DNA of 64,000 nt from Daucus carota subsp. sativus (Eukaryota; Streptophyta; Magnoliopsida; Apiales; Apiaceae). The position numbers and the translations under genes were made by a program. The stretch lies in contig NC_030387.2 of NCBI RefSeq assembly GCF_001625215.2, positions 1,888,501 to 1,952,500 of the forward strand, read 5' to 3'. Of the stretch, positions 46,964-60,236 are shown piece by piece; positions within the stretch are counted from its first letter, which is position 1, and each line of letters opens with the position of its first letter. The notes under the pieces were generated by a model, which saw only the letters and a program-made list of their open reading frames with translations, was not told where the DNA came from and ran no database searches.

Positions 46964-47198
46964 CTCCCTCCGTCCCATTTTAACTGCTTTTGACTTTTTT
47001 ACACGTATTTTAAGGTGTTAAAAAAATCACATCTAAACATAATTATTGTTTATAAAATTTATATCAAATAAAAGTTTAGAATCTAAACTTTTATTTGATA
47101 TAAGAATTAAATCTTTTTATTGAGCGTAGATACTATTTTTTTACACCTCAATATACGTGTCAAAAAGTCAAACATCAGTTAAAATGGGACAGAGGGAG
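46964..47198. mobile_element. Stowaway MITE, 235 bp
   Basis: The ends CTCCCTCCGTCCCATTTTAA and the complement of TTAAAATGGGACAGAGGGAG are flanked by TA on both sides; a textbook Stowaway end sequence. Confidence 0.9.
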
Positions 47199-47199
47199 T

Positions 47200-48617
47200 A
47201 GTATCTAAAACTTGATAAGCCTTTCTTTAGGAGTGACGAAAATCTATTTTTCAGCAGGCCTAATCGTTTGTAAAACTTGAAGATTTACAGTAATTTCAAG
47301 ATTTATGTGTTCTTGAATGTAATGGCTGACTGCTTATGTCTTGGATTGTCATATCCTACTTTCTCACAAAACGTAAAAGACTCATATTTTAATGAAGACA
47401 ATAAAGTCTCAAGGACGGACTACGAGCAAGCACCTAGCTGATAAGCTGAACAGAGTTGAGCACTTGTCATGAACTAAGATTATCTCTTGTGTCTCCGTCT
47501 TTTAAATATATAATAATGTATAATAAAGAATTAAATTTAAGAGGTGAGAGTTTTATGATGAGTTCATGGCTAACAATAATTCATATTTACTTCTTTTTTT
47601 ATTATAATACTAAATTCAATATCAACTAGTAAAAAGATAATACAAAAATGTGGAAAAAACTGTATAGAAGATGGAAAGCTAATATTTAATTATTATTGTT
47701 AGAAAAATACTAAAACTTAGTTAGGGTGAAATTTTTTTAGCATATAAGTCGAAATTATAGTTTAGCACATCAAATTTGTCTATCAATGTTACAAGTAGTC
47801 TTCCAGAAATCGGGATTGGACCGAATCGGTTGAACTACCGATTCAGGATTAATCGGAAACGGGGTCGGATCGGATATATTTTAATAACTAATATATTTAC
47901 TATATTCAAAAATTCTATGATTGTTTATATTTAAAGTAATATAGTATTTTAGTTTAAGTATTTTATTATATATATTGTGATTAAGGAAAAATTATAAGAA
48001 TTAATTGAATTTGAAAAATCGAATCGGTCGGCTACATGGGGATTAATCGGAATCGGAGATTTTTAAAACAGTGAATTTACGGGTATCAACATGTAGATAA
48101 GGCTTTATTATTACTAAAAAGATTCTAAAACACTCTTTTTTCCCTGATAATTGTAAGTTTACCCCACATATATATTTGATATATATCGAAAAGATTTATT
48201 ATATACTTTTTGAAAAAAGATAAAATTTTATGTTACAAAAATTATTAGTATTATTTAAACTTAACTTCTTTTATATTATTTACTTGATTTCAACAAGATA
48301 AAAAAATTGTTTTGAAATTTTAACATAATACAAACACATATGTAAAATACAAACACCTATCTCAAATAAAAAAAATCAACATTGAAATAAATAAATAAGA
48401 ATTTAAAAATAACATCCTCAAAGATTTTGCCCGGGTCATATGTAAATAGAATAGTACAAGTTCAACGAGGCCTCGGCAAGCAAAATCATCCTCATCATAA
48501 TTTGGGGGAATTTTATACACATACTTTCCATCTACAATTACCAAATTGTTGTTTTTGGATTGTAATATACTGCAAAATTTGGGCGGGTTTGGATCTTCAA
48601 TTGAGTTGGAGGTGAAG
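47200..48617. other. Intergenic, right edge of the SUMO-like cluster
   Basis: The first few hundred bases still share words with SUMO-unit flanks (for example ACGAGCAAGCACCTAGCTGA). After about 47500 there is AT-rich DNA with no recognised gene, then the upstream region of the G-patch gene. Confidence 0.45.
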
Positions 48618-50650
48618 ATGATGTCAAATAACGGGTCCGGGTTAGGGTTTGATGTAGATTCGGGTTCTTCTGTTGCAACACCAATCACCTCCTCTAATAT
48701 TGGTTTTCAGGTACCCTTTTCGATCCTTGCGTGTATTTGTATCTGTATTGTTGTGATTGTGGCTTCAATTTGTTTAATTTTGTTTGTGAATTTGTTGATT
48801 TTGTGCAGCTATTGAAAAAGCATGGGTGGAAAGAAGGAACTGGACTTGGCGTTTCCGAACAGGTACTTTATAAGCTGGAGTTGTGCCTTTCTTTTCTGAA
48901 ATTAGTAATACGATAAATGATCGTTAGCAAATTGGTGTTTAAACTAGTATTGAGGGTTTCTAGGAGTTCCCGGTGTTGTGTGATTGTTGGTATCGGTTTT
49001 ATGTGATTGTCTGAGTTGCCTATATCAGAAGAAAAATTAATGATATGGGCGTGTTGCCGTGTTGGTGTTAAGTTTTGACTAGACACTTTAAGGTTCGTAA
49101 TAATATGTGTAAATTATGATCCAAGATTTAGTGAGAGTCGGAGACTGGAGGAAGGATTCCTGGGATTTGTACATTGCAGTTTTATTCATGTTTGTGTCCG
49201 TGGGTTACTTCTTTGTGCAGAGTGGTATAAACTAGATTATGAAATATGTGATATAATAAGTATTCTTTCAAAATATAACTTAGGGCTGTACATTTCTTTC
49301 TCAATTAAGGGGTCTTTGTGCAATGAGTCTAAAAGGTTTTGTTTTGTTAAAGTTGGTGAAAATATGATAAGTAAAGACAGTTAACAAGTAGCTCTTTGAT
49401 TAAGAGCATCTCCAAGGGAGGCGAGTCCTTACCTGTATCTCCTCCATGTGGACACTTTTAGGGATTTAGCTCAAAAACTAGTGCTCCAACCACACTCCTT
49501 GTCCCTATAATTTTTAGGTGAGAGAAAACTCACCCCCTTTATTTGAGGATGGAAGTTTGATCCCTATAATTGACACATCATCCTTTCACTATCTTCATCC
49601 TTTATGCACACTAGTTAAATATAATATATTACTCCAACCATGCTATATTTTTACTACTTAGATATTATTTTTGATATATAGGGAACCAATGTAGGGGTCC
49701 TAGGGAATGCCATTGGAGTAAACCACCATTTTGATTCTCTATATATTAGGTAACCATTATTTTACTATATTTTATAGATTTAAAATAGGGATCACCCTGG
49801 GAATTGCTCTAAGTATAAGGATTTACAGAGTTTCTTAGAGTCATTAACATCTGTAATTTGTTGGTATCAATGATTTTGTGTAGTTGTCTAACTTGCCTAA
49901 ATTGGAAAAGATGTTTATGATCTGGACTTGCTTTAGTTTCTGAACCTTTACTAGGCTTTAAGTTTGATAAAAATGTTTAGGGTATGGAACAATATACTTA
50001 AATTGTATGATGAGATTGCTATAAATCTAGGAGAGTAGCATGCCTTGGAGTTGTATGCATTGTGTTTATATCCATTTTCGCGTTTGTGGATTTTTTTCTT
50101 CGTACATACAGACTGCAGAGTGGTTTAAAAGTACAAATCTTATTATGAAGATGGTGACGAACTTTTTATTCTTCTTGGTGGTGAACAGGGAAGATTGGAA
50201 CCTGTAGAGGCCCGTTTGAAGAACAACAAACGTGGGCTAGGAGCTGAGAAGCAAAAGAAAATACCTCGGCCAGAAAAGCCTGACAATCAATATCCTGATA
50301 ATAAAACCAAAACTGTAAGTTTCATCGACTATTTATGCAAAGGGTTGCATATAGATGCATTTATATTGCGTAGTTTATTTTATGTTATATTAGTGATAGG
50401 TCGAATTAATGTAATGAACAAATATGGAAATCATATGTGGTGCTTGATTTTGTGCTGTCCGTTTTGCTTGAAGCAATGCTATGTTATTCATACTAATGTG
50501 CATGTATTGATTATGTTGCATTGCATATGTCAGCCTTCTGAAAAGAAGATTTCCAAAAAGATGAGGAAGCTACAAGAGTTTGAAAAGAAGTTGCAAGAGA
50601 AAGAATTCGAGCGGGCATTCTTCAGAGAGTTCTGGCCAGATAATGTCTAG
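48618..50650 (+). CDS. G-patch domain protein (small, 129 aa)
   Basis: There are four coding exons: 48618-48710, 48809-48862, 50189-50314 and 50534-50650, all with GT-AG borders and agreeing phases, predicting 129 aa. A G-patch domain spans about residues 27-70: NIGFQLLKKHGWKEGTGLGV, SEQGRLEPVEARLKNNKRGLG. G-patch motifs recruit and activate DEAH-box RNA helicases or bind RNA, so a nuclear role in RNA processing is likely. The C-terminal quarter is a charged, Lys/Glu-rich helix (KKMRKLQEFEKKLQEKEFER) ending in FWPDNV. The start is one of two adjacent ATGs; an upstream in-frame ATG at 48546 would add a non-conserved-looking 24 residues. A Tourist-like MITE lies in the second intron. Confidence 0.85.
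49404..49809. mobile_element. Tourist/Harbinger-like MITE in an intron of the G-patch gene
   Basis: GAGCATCTCCAAGGGAGGCG at the left and CACCCTGGGAATTGCTC at the right are inverted repeats; TAA flanks both ends (49401-49403, 49810-49812). Confidence 0.7.
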
Positions 50651-53184
50651 CGGATGAAAAGCTATCCTAAACAACAATACAGCATTACACTATCCTCAGT
50701 CCTGAAATACGTGATAGCACATGCATTCATAGCCTGCCAACATTATATGGTTTTTCTGTGTGCTATATTGTACATGTTACAAGGAGTTCATGTTTTGATG
50801 GTTGCGGCAGAGTTAAACCGTATGTAGATATCGAAGGAAAGCAAAGTGGTTTGTGCTAAGTTGAAAGAGAACCATTACTAATATTTTGTTCAGAGTAGAA
50901 AGATGGAAGTACTGAAGGTCTATGAAACGGAAGTTACTTGATGACTGCAAAGGCGAGGATACCTTTATTTTTTCTAGTTAGGTACTTGCTTCTCTTAGCT
51001 ATTGAAACGTTTGGTGTGAACCTGATGATGTTGAATTTTTAACTACAGAGGATGTGTTGAATTATAGGGCAGGTTCAAGAAGATAGCTCGATTCTCATAC
51101 CCATCTCATATGTAAACAGGCTTATATCTATGGCCGTCTCTGCCTCATTCTCCGGCAGAGGTGGATCAAAGACGGATGAGTTATATGTTACCAAAACAAA
51201 AAATATATATACACAAACAAGTTCAGTAAAAGTCTTAACAGGCAATGTGGCTAAAACTTGAACTTATCACTTTTTTAGAGTAAAGAAGTGAATTATAACT
51301 GATAAGTAGGTTAATATTTATAAGTTATTACACTTTTTTAGAGTAAAGAAGTGAATTATAAGTGATGATTAGGTTAAGATTTATAAGTTTTTAGATAATA
51401 TGACTTGTAAATTATTTGTGTTAGGGTAATCTTTGTTAGAATGGTGTAATTAGGAAATAAGATAGAAAGAAAGTATAATTGAAAAATGAATTAGCTTTTA
51501 AAATTTCAAAATTCTCCCTCCAAAAGCTTGGGTTTTTTTTATACAAACATGTCACGAAAACGACTTATGTAAAGAAGCTCGGTTGAATTGGCTTCTTAGG
51601 AAAAGAAGCTTGAGAAGTGACTTCTCCATGCCAAACAAACACCAAAATTATTACTCAATTATCGAATTTGTACATGTGCCAAACAAGCACCAAAATTATT
51701 ACTCTATTATCGAATTTGTACTAGGGCATTTGATACCGCTACCTCTACCCAACCCAACAATGTGTTCATTTTCACGAGATGTTTTTCATCTTGCCATTTA
51801 AACCATCACAATCTCCTTTGTTTTAACAAAATCTTCGTTTCATAAAAATATGACTCAATTCCGAGCCTTGCCCATCCCTCTGGCACCAGATGAAGCTGGC
51901 ACAATGGCATGCTTTCGAAGCTGTGTTAAATTTGTGCTCTGTCAAAGTGTGTACTCCAAGCTTTTACTATTTGCGGCCAGATTGTCATTAATTTTTTATC
52001 CTCCTTGACTCATTTTATTGCCAACTTCTTTTACCTTTTTATATCTACTCTTGCTTTTGCGCTCCTTTCGCTTACCTCTAATCACAAAATTAGTTGTAAA
52101 GCAACTAGATTTATTATGTATGTACGGCCTGATTTATTTCAAAAACAGCAGTGCTTTAACAACTTAATTTCAAATATCTAATACTTTAAATTACTTCAAA
52201 AATTCTGGATGAACAGGGCACAAAACTAAAAGAGTAGAGCGGGAAGATATACGCAGTTTTATCCTACGAAAAACCGAATCAATTTGGAGTTACTTTGAAT
52301 AAATGTGACAATGATATTATTAGCATACCGATTCTGATTAAATAAGAGACACTAAAAGGTTGAGACCCTATCCAATTTTTTTAAAATATTTCAAAATCTT
52401 GTTTGTTTAATGACAGCTTATCCAAAACATGTGAATGACAGTAGGATATGAAAAAAAGCACTGGATTTGAAATTATAACACCTTTTATACATGTATCAAA
52501 AACTTCAAATTAAGAACATATTAATGATTATAGCATATGAAAAAAAAAAATGCCAGAAATGAAATTATAACACCTTTTATATATATATATCAAAAACTTA
52601 AAATTAAGTTGTTTAGTATTTTTTTCATTAAACAAATGCTATATCAAGCGTTATTGAATAGCCCAAGTGATGGATTTATCCTCTGTTGTCCCGGGACATC
52701 CGAGCTCGACTCTATCTCTGTAAGTATTATAATTAATACTTATTTGTAAAACATGTGAGGCTAAATTGTGAAAGGAAAAAAATATATGCTATATTGCTAT
52801 GTCAAAAACATGAACCTTGTTTAATTATCAAAAGAAAAGGAAAGAGAAATGAAGAGCAAAAAGAAAGAAAACAAGGCGAAAAGGACAGCAAGTGACAAGT
52901 GAACACAAGTAACTGATAAAAATTTGAAACAAAAGAGGCCTATGACACATGATCTGGTCCGATGGATGTATCACAGACCAACTTTCACCTCGTGATTCGT
53001 GCATCAACAAAAACCCCATCTCTGTCTTAAAACCCACAGTAACCCCTTATGACTACATTACTGTTTTGCTCTACTGTTTCACTCTCTCTTCAAGTTCTTT
53101 CTGCTTACAAAGTCAAACAATCTTGTTGAATTTAAGCTGTTTCTTTGTGTGATTCATCTAGACTAGCCTGCTAGGGTTTGAAAA
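50651..53184. other. Intergenic with local tandem repeats
   Basis: The first 350 bp are probably G-patch 3' UTR. Two local duplications are seen: about 51268-51400 (two copies around ACTTTTTTAGAGTAAAGAAG) and 51630-51725 (2 x 48 bp, GCCAAACAAACACCAAAATT). The ORF across the second is repeat-derived. The stretch 53030-53184 is CT-rich and looks like the leader of the next candidate gene. Confidence 0.45.
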
Positions 53185-55334
53185 ATGTCACCTTGCCTTT
53201 CAAATCACACTCAGGAGCCTCTCATTGCATCTTCTGCAACTCTGGGTTCTTCAAACACAAAAATGGTAGTGACCCTTTTGAGGTATTTATCTGATCTTGC
53301 ATTCTTTTTTTGTGTAAAGGGATTTTATGTGTATGTATTGTGTGTGTATAATTGGGGAGCCCTTGATTGTTGCTGTTGTTTTGACTGTTGTGTGACATAG
53401 GTTAGGTTAGGTACATTGTGTGGTTGTGTAGGAGGGTTTGTGTGTTTGGTGATGTTGCTAATTTTGGGTTTATTTGTTTTTATGTAATTGTATGTTTCGG
53501 GGTATGGATGAATCGTTGTTGATTTGGTTGTTAGAAGAGTGAGATTACTAATTTGGTGAAATGGTATTGGTTGTTAATGTAATTGGAATGAGGTTTCGTG
53601 TTAAGGGTTGTCGGAATTGGGAATTTGGAAGATATGAAATTAAATTATGGATGTTTATAAAGCCCCTTGTGACTTTTGCATTTAAGAACTGAGGATGCGA
53701 CGGATAGTAAAGAGTTCTGCGATTGGTCATTAAAGGTGCCAATTGAGGATGTCATTTGTCGTGGTTCATTGAACCGACAATTTAAGGTTGCCTTATATGG
53801 CTTGTGGTTTTAGGCAGACAAGACTAGAATACCTTCTCTTGGTTATTCACTTAGCCTGATAGGACAAGAGTTTCTTGTTGGATTGGTGATAAAGGACGGG
53901 AGGATTGGAATTTCTTTTGTAACTGGCGATTGAGGCGGAGATCGTAATAATACCGTTTCTAATCGATAGTTGAGCTTCAAGAGTAGAATACCTCTGTTGA
54001 TTGATGGATCCTTATTGTCTAGGAGTGTACTGATGTAGTGAACAGTTGTTGTATTGTCCACTGTAAAGCCCATGAATATATTATACCAATAATTTTATGG
54101 ATTATCTACATTGTTTTATCTTTTATTTAGGGTCATAAGGCTTGCGACCAATGCTATGTTTCTCCTTTATTTCTCCTAATTATAGGAACAAGAAATTGCT
54201 CGGCGGCAGCTTCTTAGAACGTCTACTTGGAGAGTCCAGGGGGGTTAGGAAGTTAGAGTTTCTAGTGTTAGTTTTGAGAAATTTATTGGTGAAGAGATCA
54301 AGAGTTCCATTGCAGTGCGCTATTACTTTATTAAGAATAAGGAATCTAAAATTTGGAGATATTTTGAATCAAACATCATAAAGATGTCGTTTATTTTAAC
54401 TATAGTAACAACTAGCAAGTGTTATATCTTTTGTACTTCGACTGATGTAAGTAAAATTTCACGAAGCTGATCTTTGATAATAGATATGTTCTTAAAATTA
54501 CCTTTAAGCAAGAGAAAGGATATGAATAATGATGTGAAAGTTAGTAGTTTTCCTTCTTACTGAGAATGACTACAACTGCCAACTAATTAAAAGACGAGAG
54601 TTACACATGATTGGTTTAGATGGTATAAGGAAGCAAGGAACCAGAAAATTTTGTAAGGGGCATGCAAAGTGAGCACCTCTACTACATGAGCTACAACCCC
54701 AATTGAATCTAAACTCAACTATTTATCCCACCCTTTCAACCCCTTAGTTTTGCCAGGTGCCAGTCAGTGTTCTATGGTACAAAGATAAAACAGACTCATA
54801 AAAAAAAGGCAAGAATAGGGGTTACGGCCTGTGGTAGGTTGCACAAAGTAAAACACGTTTGTCATAACTAACCTGTTACATCTTATATAAACTGGCTGCT
54901 TAGCTCATTCTTAAATCTGCCTTCTGTCCTTGCAATTCAAATCATTATTGTATGGAACAGTAAAATTGGTGATACCTACATCCTGTGACTTAACCTGGTC
55001 ATAGATTATTGATGAAATTGTATAATCGTGTTTGCCAAGTCTATCAAAAAGATGAGTAACAATAATTAGATGGTCACCTGTACTTCAACAGCAAGGGTAG
55101 TCTCATGTTGTTGAGAAGATAGCATCACTTGGCTACATCGATGCAACAAGATGAATTTTTGGAGATCCCTCCTGTGATTGATGCCCACTATATATATATA
55201 AAATGTGAAGCAACAGTTACTGAAGCTCACTATTTCATTAGCATCCTAAACTTTTTTGTTTCTGTCATGCCAGGTCCCGAAGTAGCGGTGATGCTTTGGG
55301 AATTTTGCATTGTCGGAAGCTTGAAGATAACTAG
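53185..55334 (+). CDS. Candidate small two-exon gene, unknown function
   Basis: An ATG in good context follows a CT-rich leader. Exon 1 (53185-53282) encodes MSPCLSNHTQEPLIASSATL, GSSNTKMVVTLLR and ends at a good GAG|GTATTT donor. A phase-compatible exon at 55274-55334, after TGTCATGCCAG, adds SRSSGDALGILHCRKLEDN-stop, giving about 52 aa. A third possible piece (54186-54243, reading EQEIARRQLLRTSTW) would fit only if exon 1 stops earlier, at ATG|GTAGTG (53268). I do not recognise a family. The model rests on splice signals and phase only; it could be a truncated or non-coding transcript. Confidence 0.3.
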
Positions 55335-55686
55335 TGAGAAATTGGTCTCCTGCAGCTTTACTGGAACATGTAAGCTGCCAAGTCTACTAGAAGTAGTAGG
55401 GAATGAAGCCATCGGTCCGCCAATTATATCACTGTTAAAATTATTGTATCATATTGACATTTTATGAAATAGGATTCCAATATGTTGTGGTTTAGAGCAA
55501 TTTTCCTGCAAATTTTACCTTGAATAGTTTCATCTGAATTTTGTATCTTTGGTACATTCGTGCTAGCCCTTATTTAGCAATATCATCACTCAAGGAAGTG
55601 TGGATGCTAATGCCACATAATTTTTGTAGCATGCGTTACGTAATTTCAGCAAACAACCTCTTGCAGACTTCGTGGATGTATTATAA

Positions 55687-56152
55687 TGTCGTGTTTGGTT
55701 GGGGTGAATGAAAATGGAGGGATGAAAGAATTTTGACTTTGATTTAATTGAATGTTAATAATTTCATTCTTTTCATCGTTCCATTTCTATCATTCTTAAT
55801 TAGAACTCAAACTACACATTATTTGAATGAATGTTCAGCTTCCTATTATACCTATTTTTACCCAAATCTATTACACACTTATTCCAATCTCAACTATTTT
55901 ATCCCATCCTTTCGACTCTTACTTGTTCTTTTCATCATTTAGTTTCTATCATTCTTAATTGGAACTCAAACTCTACATTTTGTGCATCAATACTCCACTT
56001 TCTATCATAGCTATTTTTACCCAAATCATATCATATAATTTTGTACTCATTCATTTTAATTTATTCTTTAAAGTTTTCCTTCCTATACTCTGTTATTTTT
56101 TCTAATTTTTGCTTATTTCATTACAATCCATTCATCCTGACCAAATACAACA
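55687..56152. mobile_element. Tourist/Harbinger-like MITE, 466 bp
   Basis: TGTCGTGTTTGGTTGGGGTG at the left and the complement of CATCCTGACCAAATACAACA at the right are inverted repeats; TAA is duplicated at 55684-55686 and 56153-56155. Confidence 0.75.
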
Positions 56153-56423
56153 TAACAATATGGTGAAATTTTAAGATAGGTTCACTCACAACGAATTTTA
56201 TAAAAATAATAAAACTATATGTCTTATAAAAAACATAAATATTTTTCCAACCTAAAATAGTATTACATTTTCTTTAGAAGATTACATGAAAATTAACTTA
56301 CTTTTAACTAAATTAACATAATATAATTGAGGTCGGCGTCCATGACATACGTATACAAGTAATTATAGCTTCCATGAGTACATATAGTGATATAGAGATG
56401 TTATAATATCACTCAACAAAATA

Positions 56424-56840
56424 TGAGTTAAGTTCTATGGAGTACATAAAAACATTGGAGTATTGGAGTACAAATCATAATTTTTTAGTTTGATCCTATA
56501 TAATATCTTTGATTATCCAGATATAATCTATCATTTATAAGTTGTCTTGCACATAATTGTCAATTAATCATTAATATCTTTCAACTTTAACAAGTATTAA
56601 GATTATTGTTCTGCTTATTAGTTATATTGCAGAACATAGATTCCTATGATTTATAAAAGTAATTATTCTATCATTTGATCACGATGTTTATGTTGCAGAA
56701 CATAATGTGCAGGTTGTCAAATATTTACAAATATTATTGGACAAAAAAATTGAAATTTAGATGACTAGATTACATTTTATCAAACTTTGTACTCCAATAC
56801 TCCAATTTTTTTTGTAGTCCATAGAACTTAACTTATCTCA
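56424..56840. mobile_element. Foldback MITE
   Basis: The left arm GAGTTAAGTTCTATGGAGTA, then ATTGGAGTATTGGAGTACAA, is repeated in inverse at 56780-56840. The arms are about 50 bp and the centre is AT-rich. Confidence 0.7.
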
Positions 56841-57137
56841 TTTCATTATACAATTTTTCACTCACATTTTTTTACTTGATGAACATATATTATTATCATT
56901 CATATACTTTTTCATAAAAAAAATATTCATATATTCTGAAACACCTTGGTAGTCCTTAAATCTATTTTTCCCTAGAAAAAGAAAATACAGGCTAAAAAAA
57001 CAAGCATTGAAATCATCAGAACAAAAACACAGTGCCAACTGCCAAGAAACACCCCTAAAATTCCCCCAAAACCCCCTACTCCCCCAAACCCATCTCCAAA
57101 ATCCACCGTCTTCCGCCGCCGTCCGCCGGGAGATAAA

Positions 57138-58185
57138 ATGTACGCCACCGCCGCTGCAACCCCATCTTCTTGTTACTGTTTTCCCACTCCTTTCAACCCA
57201 TTTTCAACCAAAATCAAATCTTTTTGTTACAAACCACCATTTTCAAGGATTCCCAGAAACCCCTTTTCGTCTCGCCCCTTATCTCTCTCCGCCGGCAGCC
57301 GTCTGGTTCTGCCTGCTCCGGCCGCGAAAAAGTCGGAGTCAGAGACCAAGAAAGGAGCTGAGGTGGAGGAAGAAGTGGTGGAGGAGGAAGAGGATTTGCC
57401 GTGGATACAAGAGAAGGCTTTGGATTTAGTCGAGTTTACCGGGTCGGTGACTCAGGCGATTCCGGGGCCTCGAGTTGGAAGAAGCTCTTTGCCTTGGATG
57501 CTTGCTGTTCCTTTGGCTTATCTTGGCATTACTTTTGTTTTCGCATTTTATAAGACTGTCAAGAAGTTTAATTCTCCCCGAGAGTTGCGTCGTAAACAGG
57601 TTGGGTTGTTGTACATTTGTTGCGATTAGGATTGGTAGTGAACTTGTAGCTTCTGTTTATTTTGGTGGCACTATGTTGTTTTGATTAGGATAGAAGTCTT
57701 GTTGGATGTCTACATTTTCTCGTAATTCTGCAAGCTTGTATGTTTTGGCTTCGTGATGGTTAATTGGTAGAAGTCGAAACTTGGTGATTTCTTGTAAGTT
57801 GGGATCTTGGATGGTGGGATTGATAGAGTTATGTTTTTGTTTTGGCTTCGTTATTGTCGATTATTGTGTTATGAATGTAGTGTTGAAGTAATTGAGTCGA
57901 AGTATGTTCCTCTAGAATAAGGCGCAGACAAATCAAGCACTGGTACATTAGTTGTAATTCAGATTAGTAGAAAATAAAAAATTTATTATCCGCTTTAATT
58001 GTTACATATGTGTCAATTGTTGTGATACTAATTTCGTAGTGAGGCTAACATTTTACTATGCTCCATTGGTAAATAAGTCTTGGTCAATGGCTCCTTCCTA
58101 TCATGTGCTTCGCGATCTTTTATTGTTTGTGTTATGAGTAAACATTTGGTGGAAGATATGTGGTGACCTCCCATTAAACATTATG

Positions 58186-58238
<53 letters not shown>

Positions 58239-60236
58239 CTATGTGTTAACTAGTTCCTAAATATATGATACAATGTTTTCAATTGCTAAAGCAAATGTTG
58301 AAGATTAACTTGTAAGTTTCTCATGGGTGCTTTCTTAACTTTCCGCTATGGATTATTTATCAGGTCAATAAGAATGCTGTGTTGTGCAAATCAATAGACG
58401 AGTTATTTGCGAAGGGAAGTGGAGTAGAAGAATCGGCTTTGAAGGGGTTGATGCAAAAGGTTAGATGCAACATACACAATCAGTTTAAGCCTTCTGTTCC
58501 TCTTGTTTTTAAAAACTTAGTATGCTTTGCTGTTGAGGTTTTTGAATCATCTTAGGCGTGCTGCCTTCTGAGAATGTTTTGATACGAACATTGCATATTG
58601 TACATGATATTTCTTTATTATAATGAATGCATCACAATAAGAAGGGATTCACCTTTTTAATATGGCAAGGGAAGACATAGTTATGATCCTTAATGTGAAG
58701 GCATTGTTACAATCATAATCGATGTTCAACAAGCAACATGCATACTTTGAACATTTAATGTCAATTAGAACAACTGACACTCATTTAGCAAAAAAGAAAA
58801 ACAGAACAACAGACACTCCACCTGATGTATAAAGATATTGCTTCTAGTAAATGAGTCTGGCATCCTTGCATCCAGAGTAATATTAAAACAGTTATCACAT
58901 TCAAGGTTCTTTTAGGCATTTTATATGACTCCCATCATCTCATCAGTAACCAACTCCGCAAATCCCAACACGATACAAGAACGTTTGTACTTTGTAGGGT
59001 AGCCATAGGGGTGCTTCTCTGCAACGAATATGGCTATGCTATAGGAGAAAATATGCTGCATAAATGTTCTTTGGCAAAACTTTGCCATTGCTATCTTGTT
59101 TTTTTCTCTTTAGGTGATATTGTAAGCATTTTTATTGTGTACTCAGACAGGGTTTAGCATGGAGGAGGTATTACGCAAGTACATACGGTATGCGCTGAAT
59201 GAAAAACCCTTTAACCCAGAATTGGTTTCAAATTTGATCAACCTCAGGAAAGCATCTATGTTGGATGACACTCAAGTTGCTGAAACTTTGAAAGAGATAT
59301 CAAGAAGGATTGTCAAAGACAAAGGTGAGGATATCATAAAGACACCTTTTTGTTTCATTGCATTTGTTAAGGATTTTTACAGCAATGTATAAAGGAATAC
59401 TTGATGAGAAGTGGAAATGCACCTAAGATGATCACCAAAGTTCGTATGTGCCATTGTTGGTTGAAACTTGTCGATTGATTTATTTCAGGTCCAGTTGTCA
59501 TGGATATGTCAGGATATTCTGCCAAGGGTTTCAAGAGAAAACTTGCAGTACAAGCCCTTTTTGGGAAGATTTATTATCTCTCTGAGGTAAGAGGCTGAAT
59601 AGCCATTTTGTATATGGTATAGCTTGCTCTTTCTATTCATTTGTATAGTAGTGGAAGATATGATTATAGGATGAACTGTTTTGCAGTTGATCACTTTTGT
59701 TAAATTATTTAGATGAAATATTGCTAATTACGAATAGCAAGAGCCTTTTAGGCTTTGCTCATTTTTCACTTTTAATGTGATAGGTTGTTGCTAATATCAT
59801 ATACCTTATGTGATTTTTATCAATTTTAACCCATATTATGAACGTTTTCGTGATTTTTTCTTTTTCTGATTGTTAATTTAGATGAAAAAGTTATTTATGT
59901 TTCTGATTGTTTGAGTTGTATGTAATTGTTGTTGTCCACCAGCTGCCAGAATTTTGTTCAAGGGGGAGCTCCTTGGTGGTTAAAGAATTATTTGGCGTTT
60001 CAGAGTAAGGCTATAATTTTTGATTCACCTGTGCCGCCATATGCAACTCAGTGTCTAAAACTTTTCTTGTTTCTGAAAAACAATTCAGCGAGGATGCTGA
60101 AAAGCTTAGGATGCACACAAGTTCAGAAGCTGGGGATATGGAATCACTAGAGAAGATGGTTGGTGGTTCGGATTCAGAATCAGAATCGGAATCGGGATTG
60201 GAAGATACTAATGAAGAATCATCTCATGCTCCTTAG
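57138..60236 (+). CDS. Chloroplast-targeted single-pass membrane protein, plant-specific
   Basis: There are six coding exons: 57138-57599, 58364-58459, 59147-59324, 59489-59586, 59943-60004 and 60089-60236. Splice borders are GT-AG and phases agree, giving about 347 aa. The first 60 residues are rich in Ser, Thr, Pro and Ala with few acids, typical of a chloroplast transit peptide. An acidic stretch (residues 74-86) follows, then a conserved-looking EDLPWIQEKALDLVEFTGSV, and one hydrophobic segment at about 119-138 (PWMLAVPLAYLGITFVFAFY). The rest is soluble and helical (SMEEVLRKYIRYALNEKPFN, ISRRIVKDKGPVVMDMSGYS), with an acidic Ser/Glu-rich C-terminus. An envelope or thylakoid location is inferred. 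I do not know its function. The last exon needs the internal acceptor at 60088; the upstream AG at 60051 would break the frame. Confidence 0.8.
58193..58231 (+). repeat. (TA)n microsatellite in intron 1
   Basis: About 19 TA units in the first intron of the chloroplast protein gene. Confidence 0.95.

Noticed and set aside
51583..51801. 72-aa ORF with repeated NKHQNYYSIIEFV
   Set aside because: It is generated by a 48-bp tandem repeat and has no start context or splice support.
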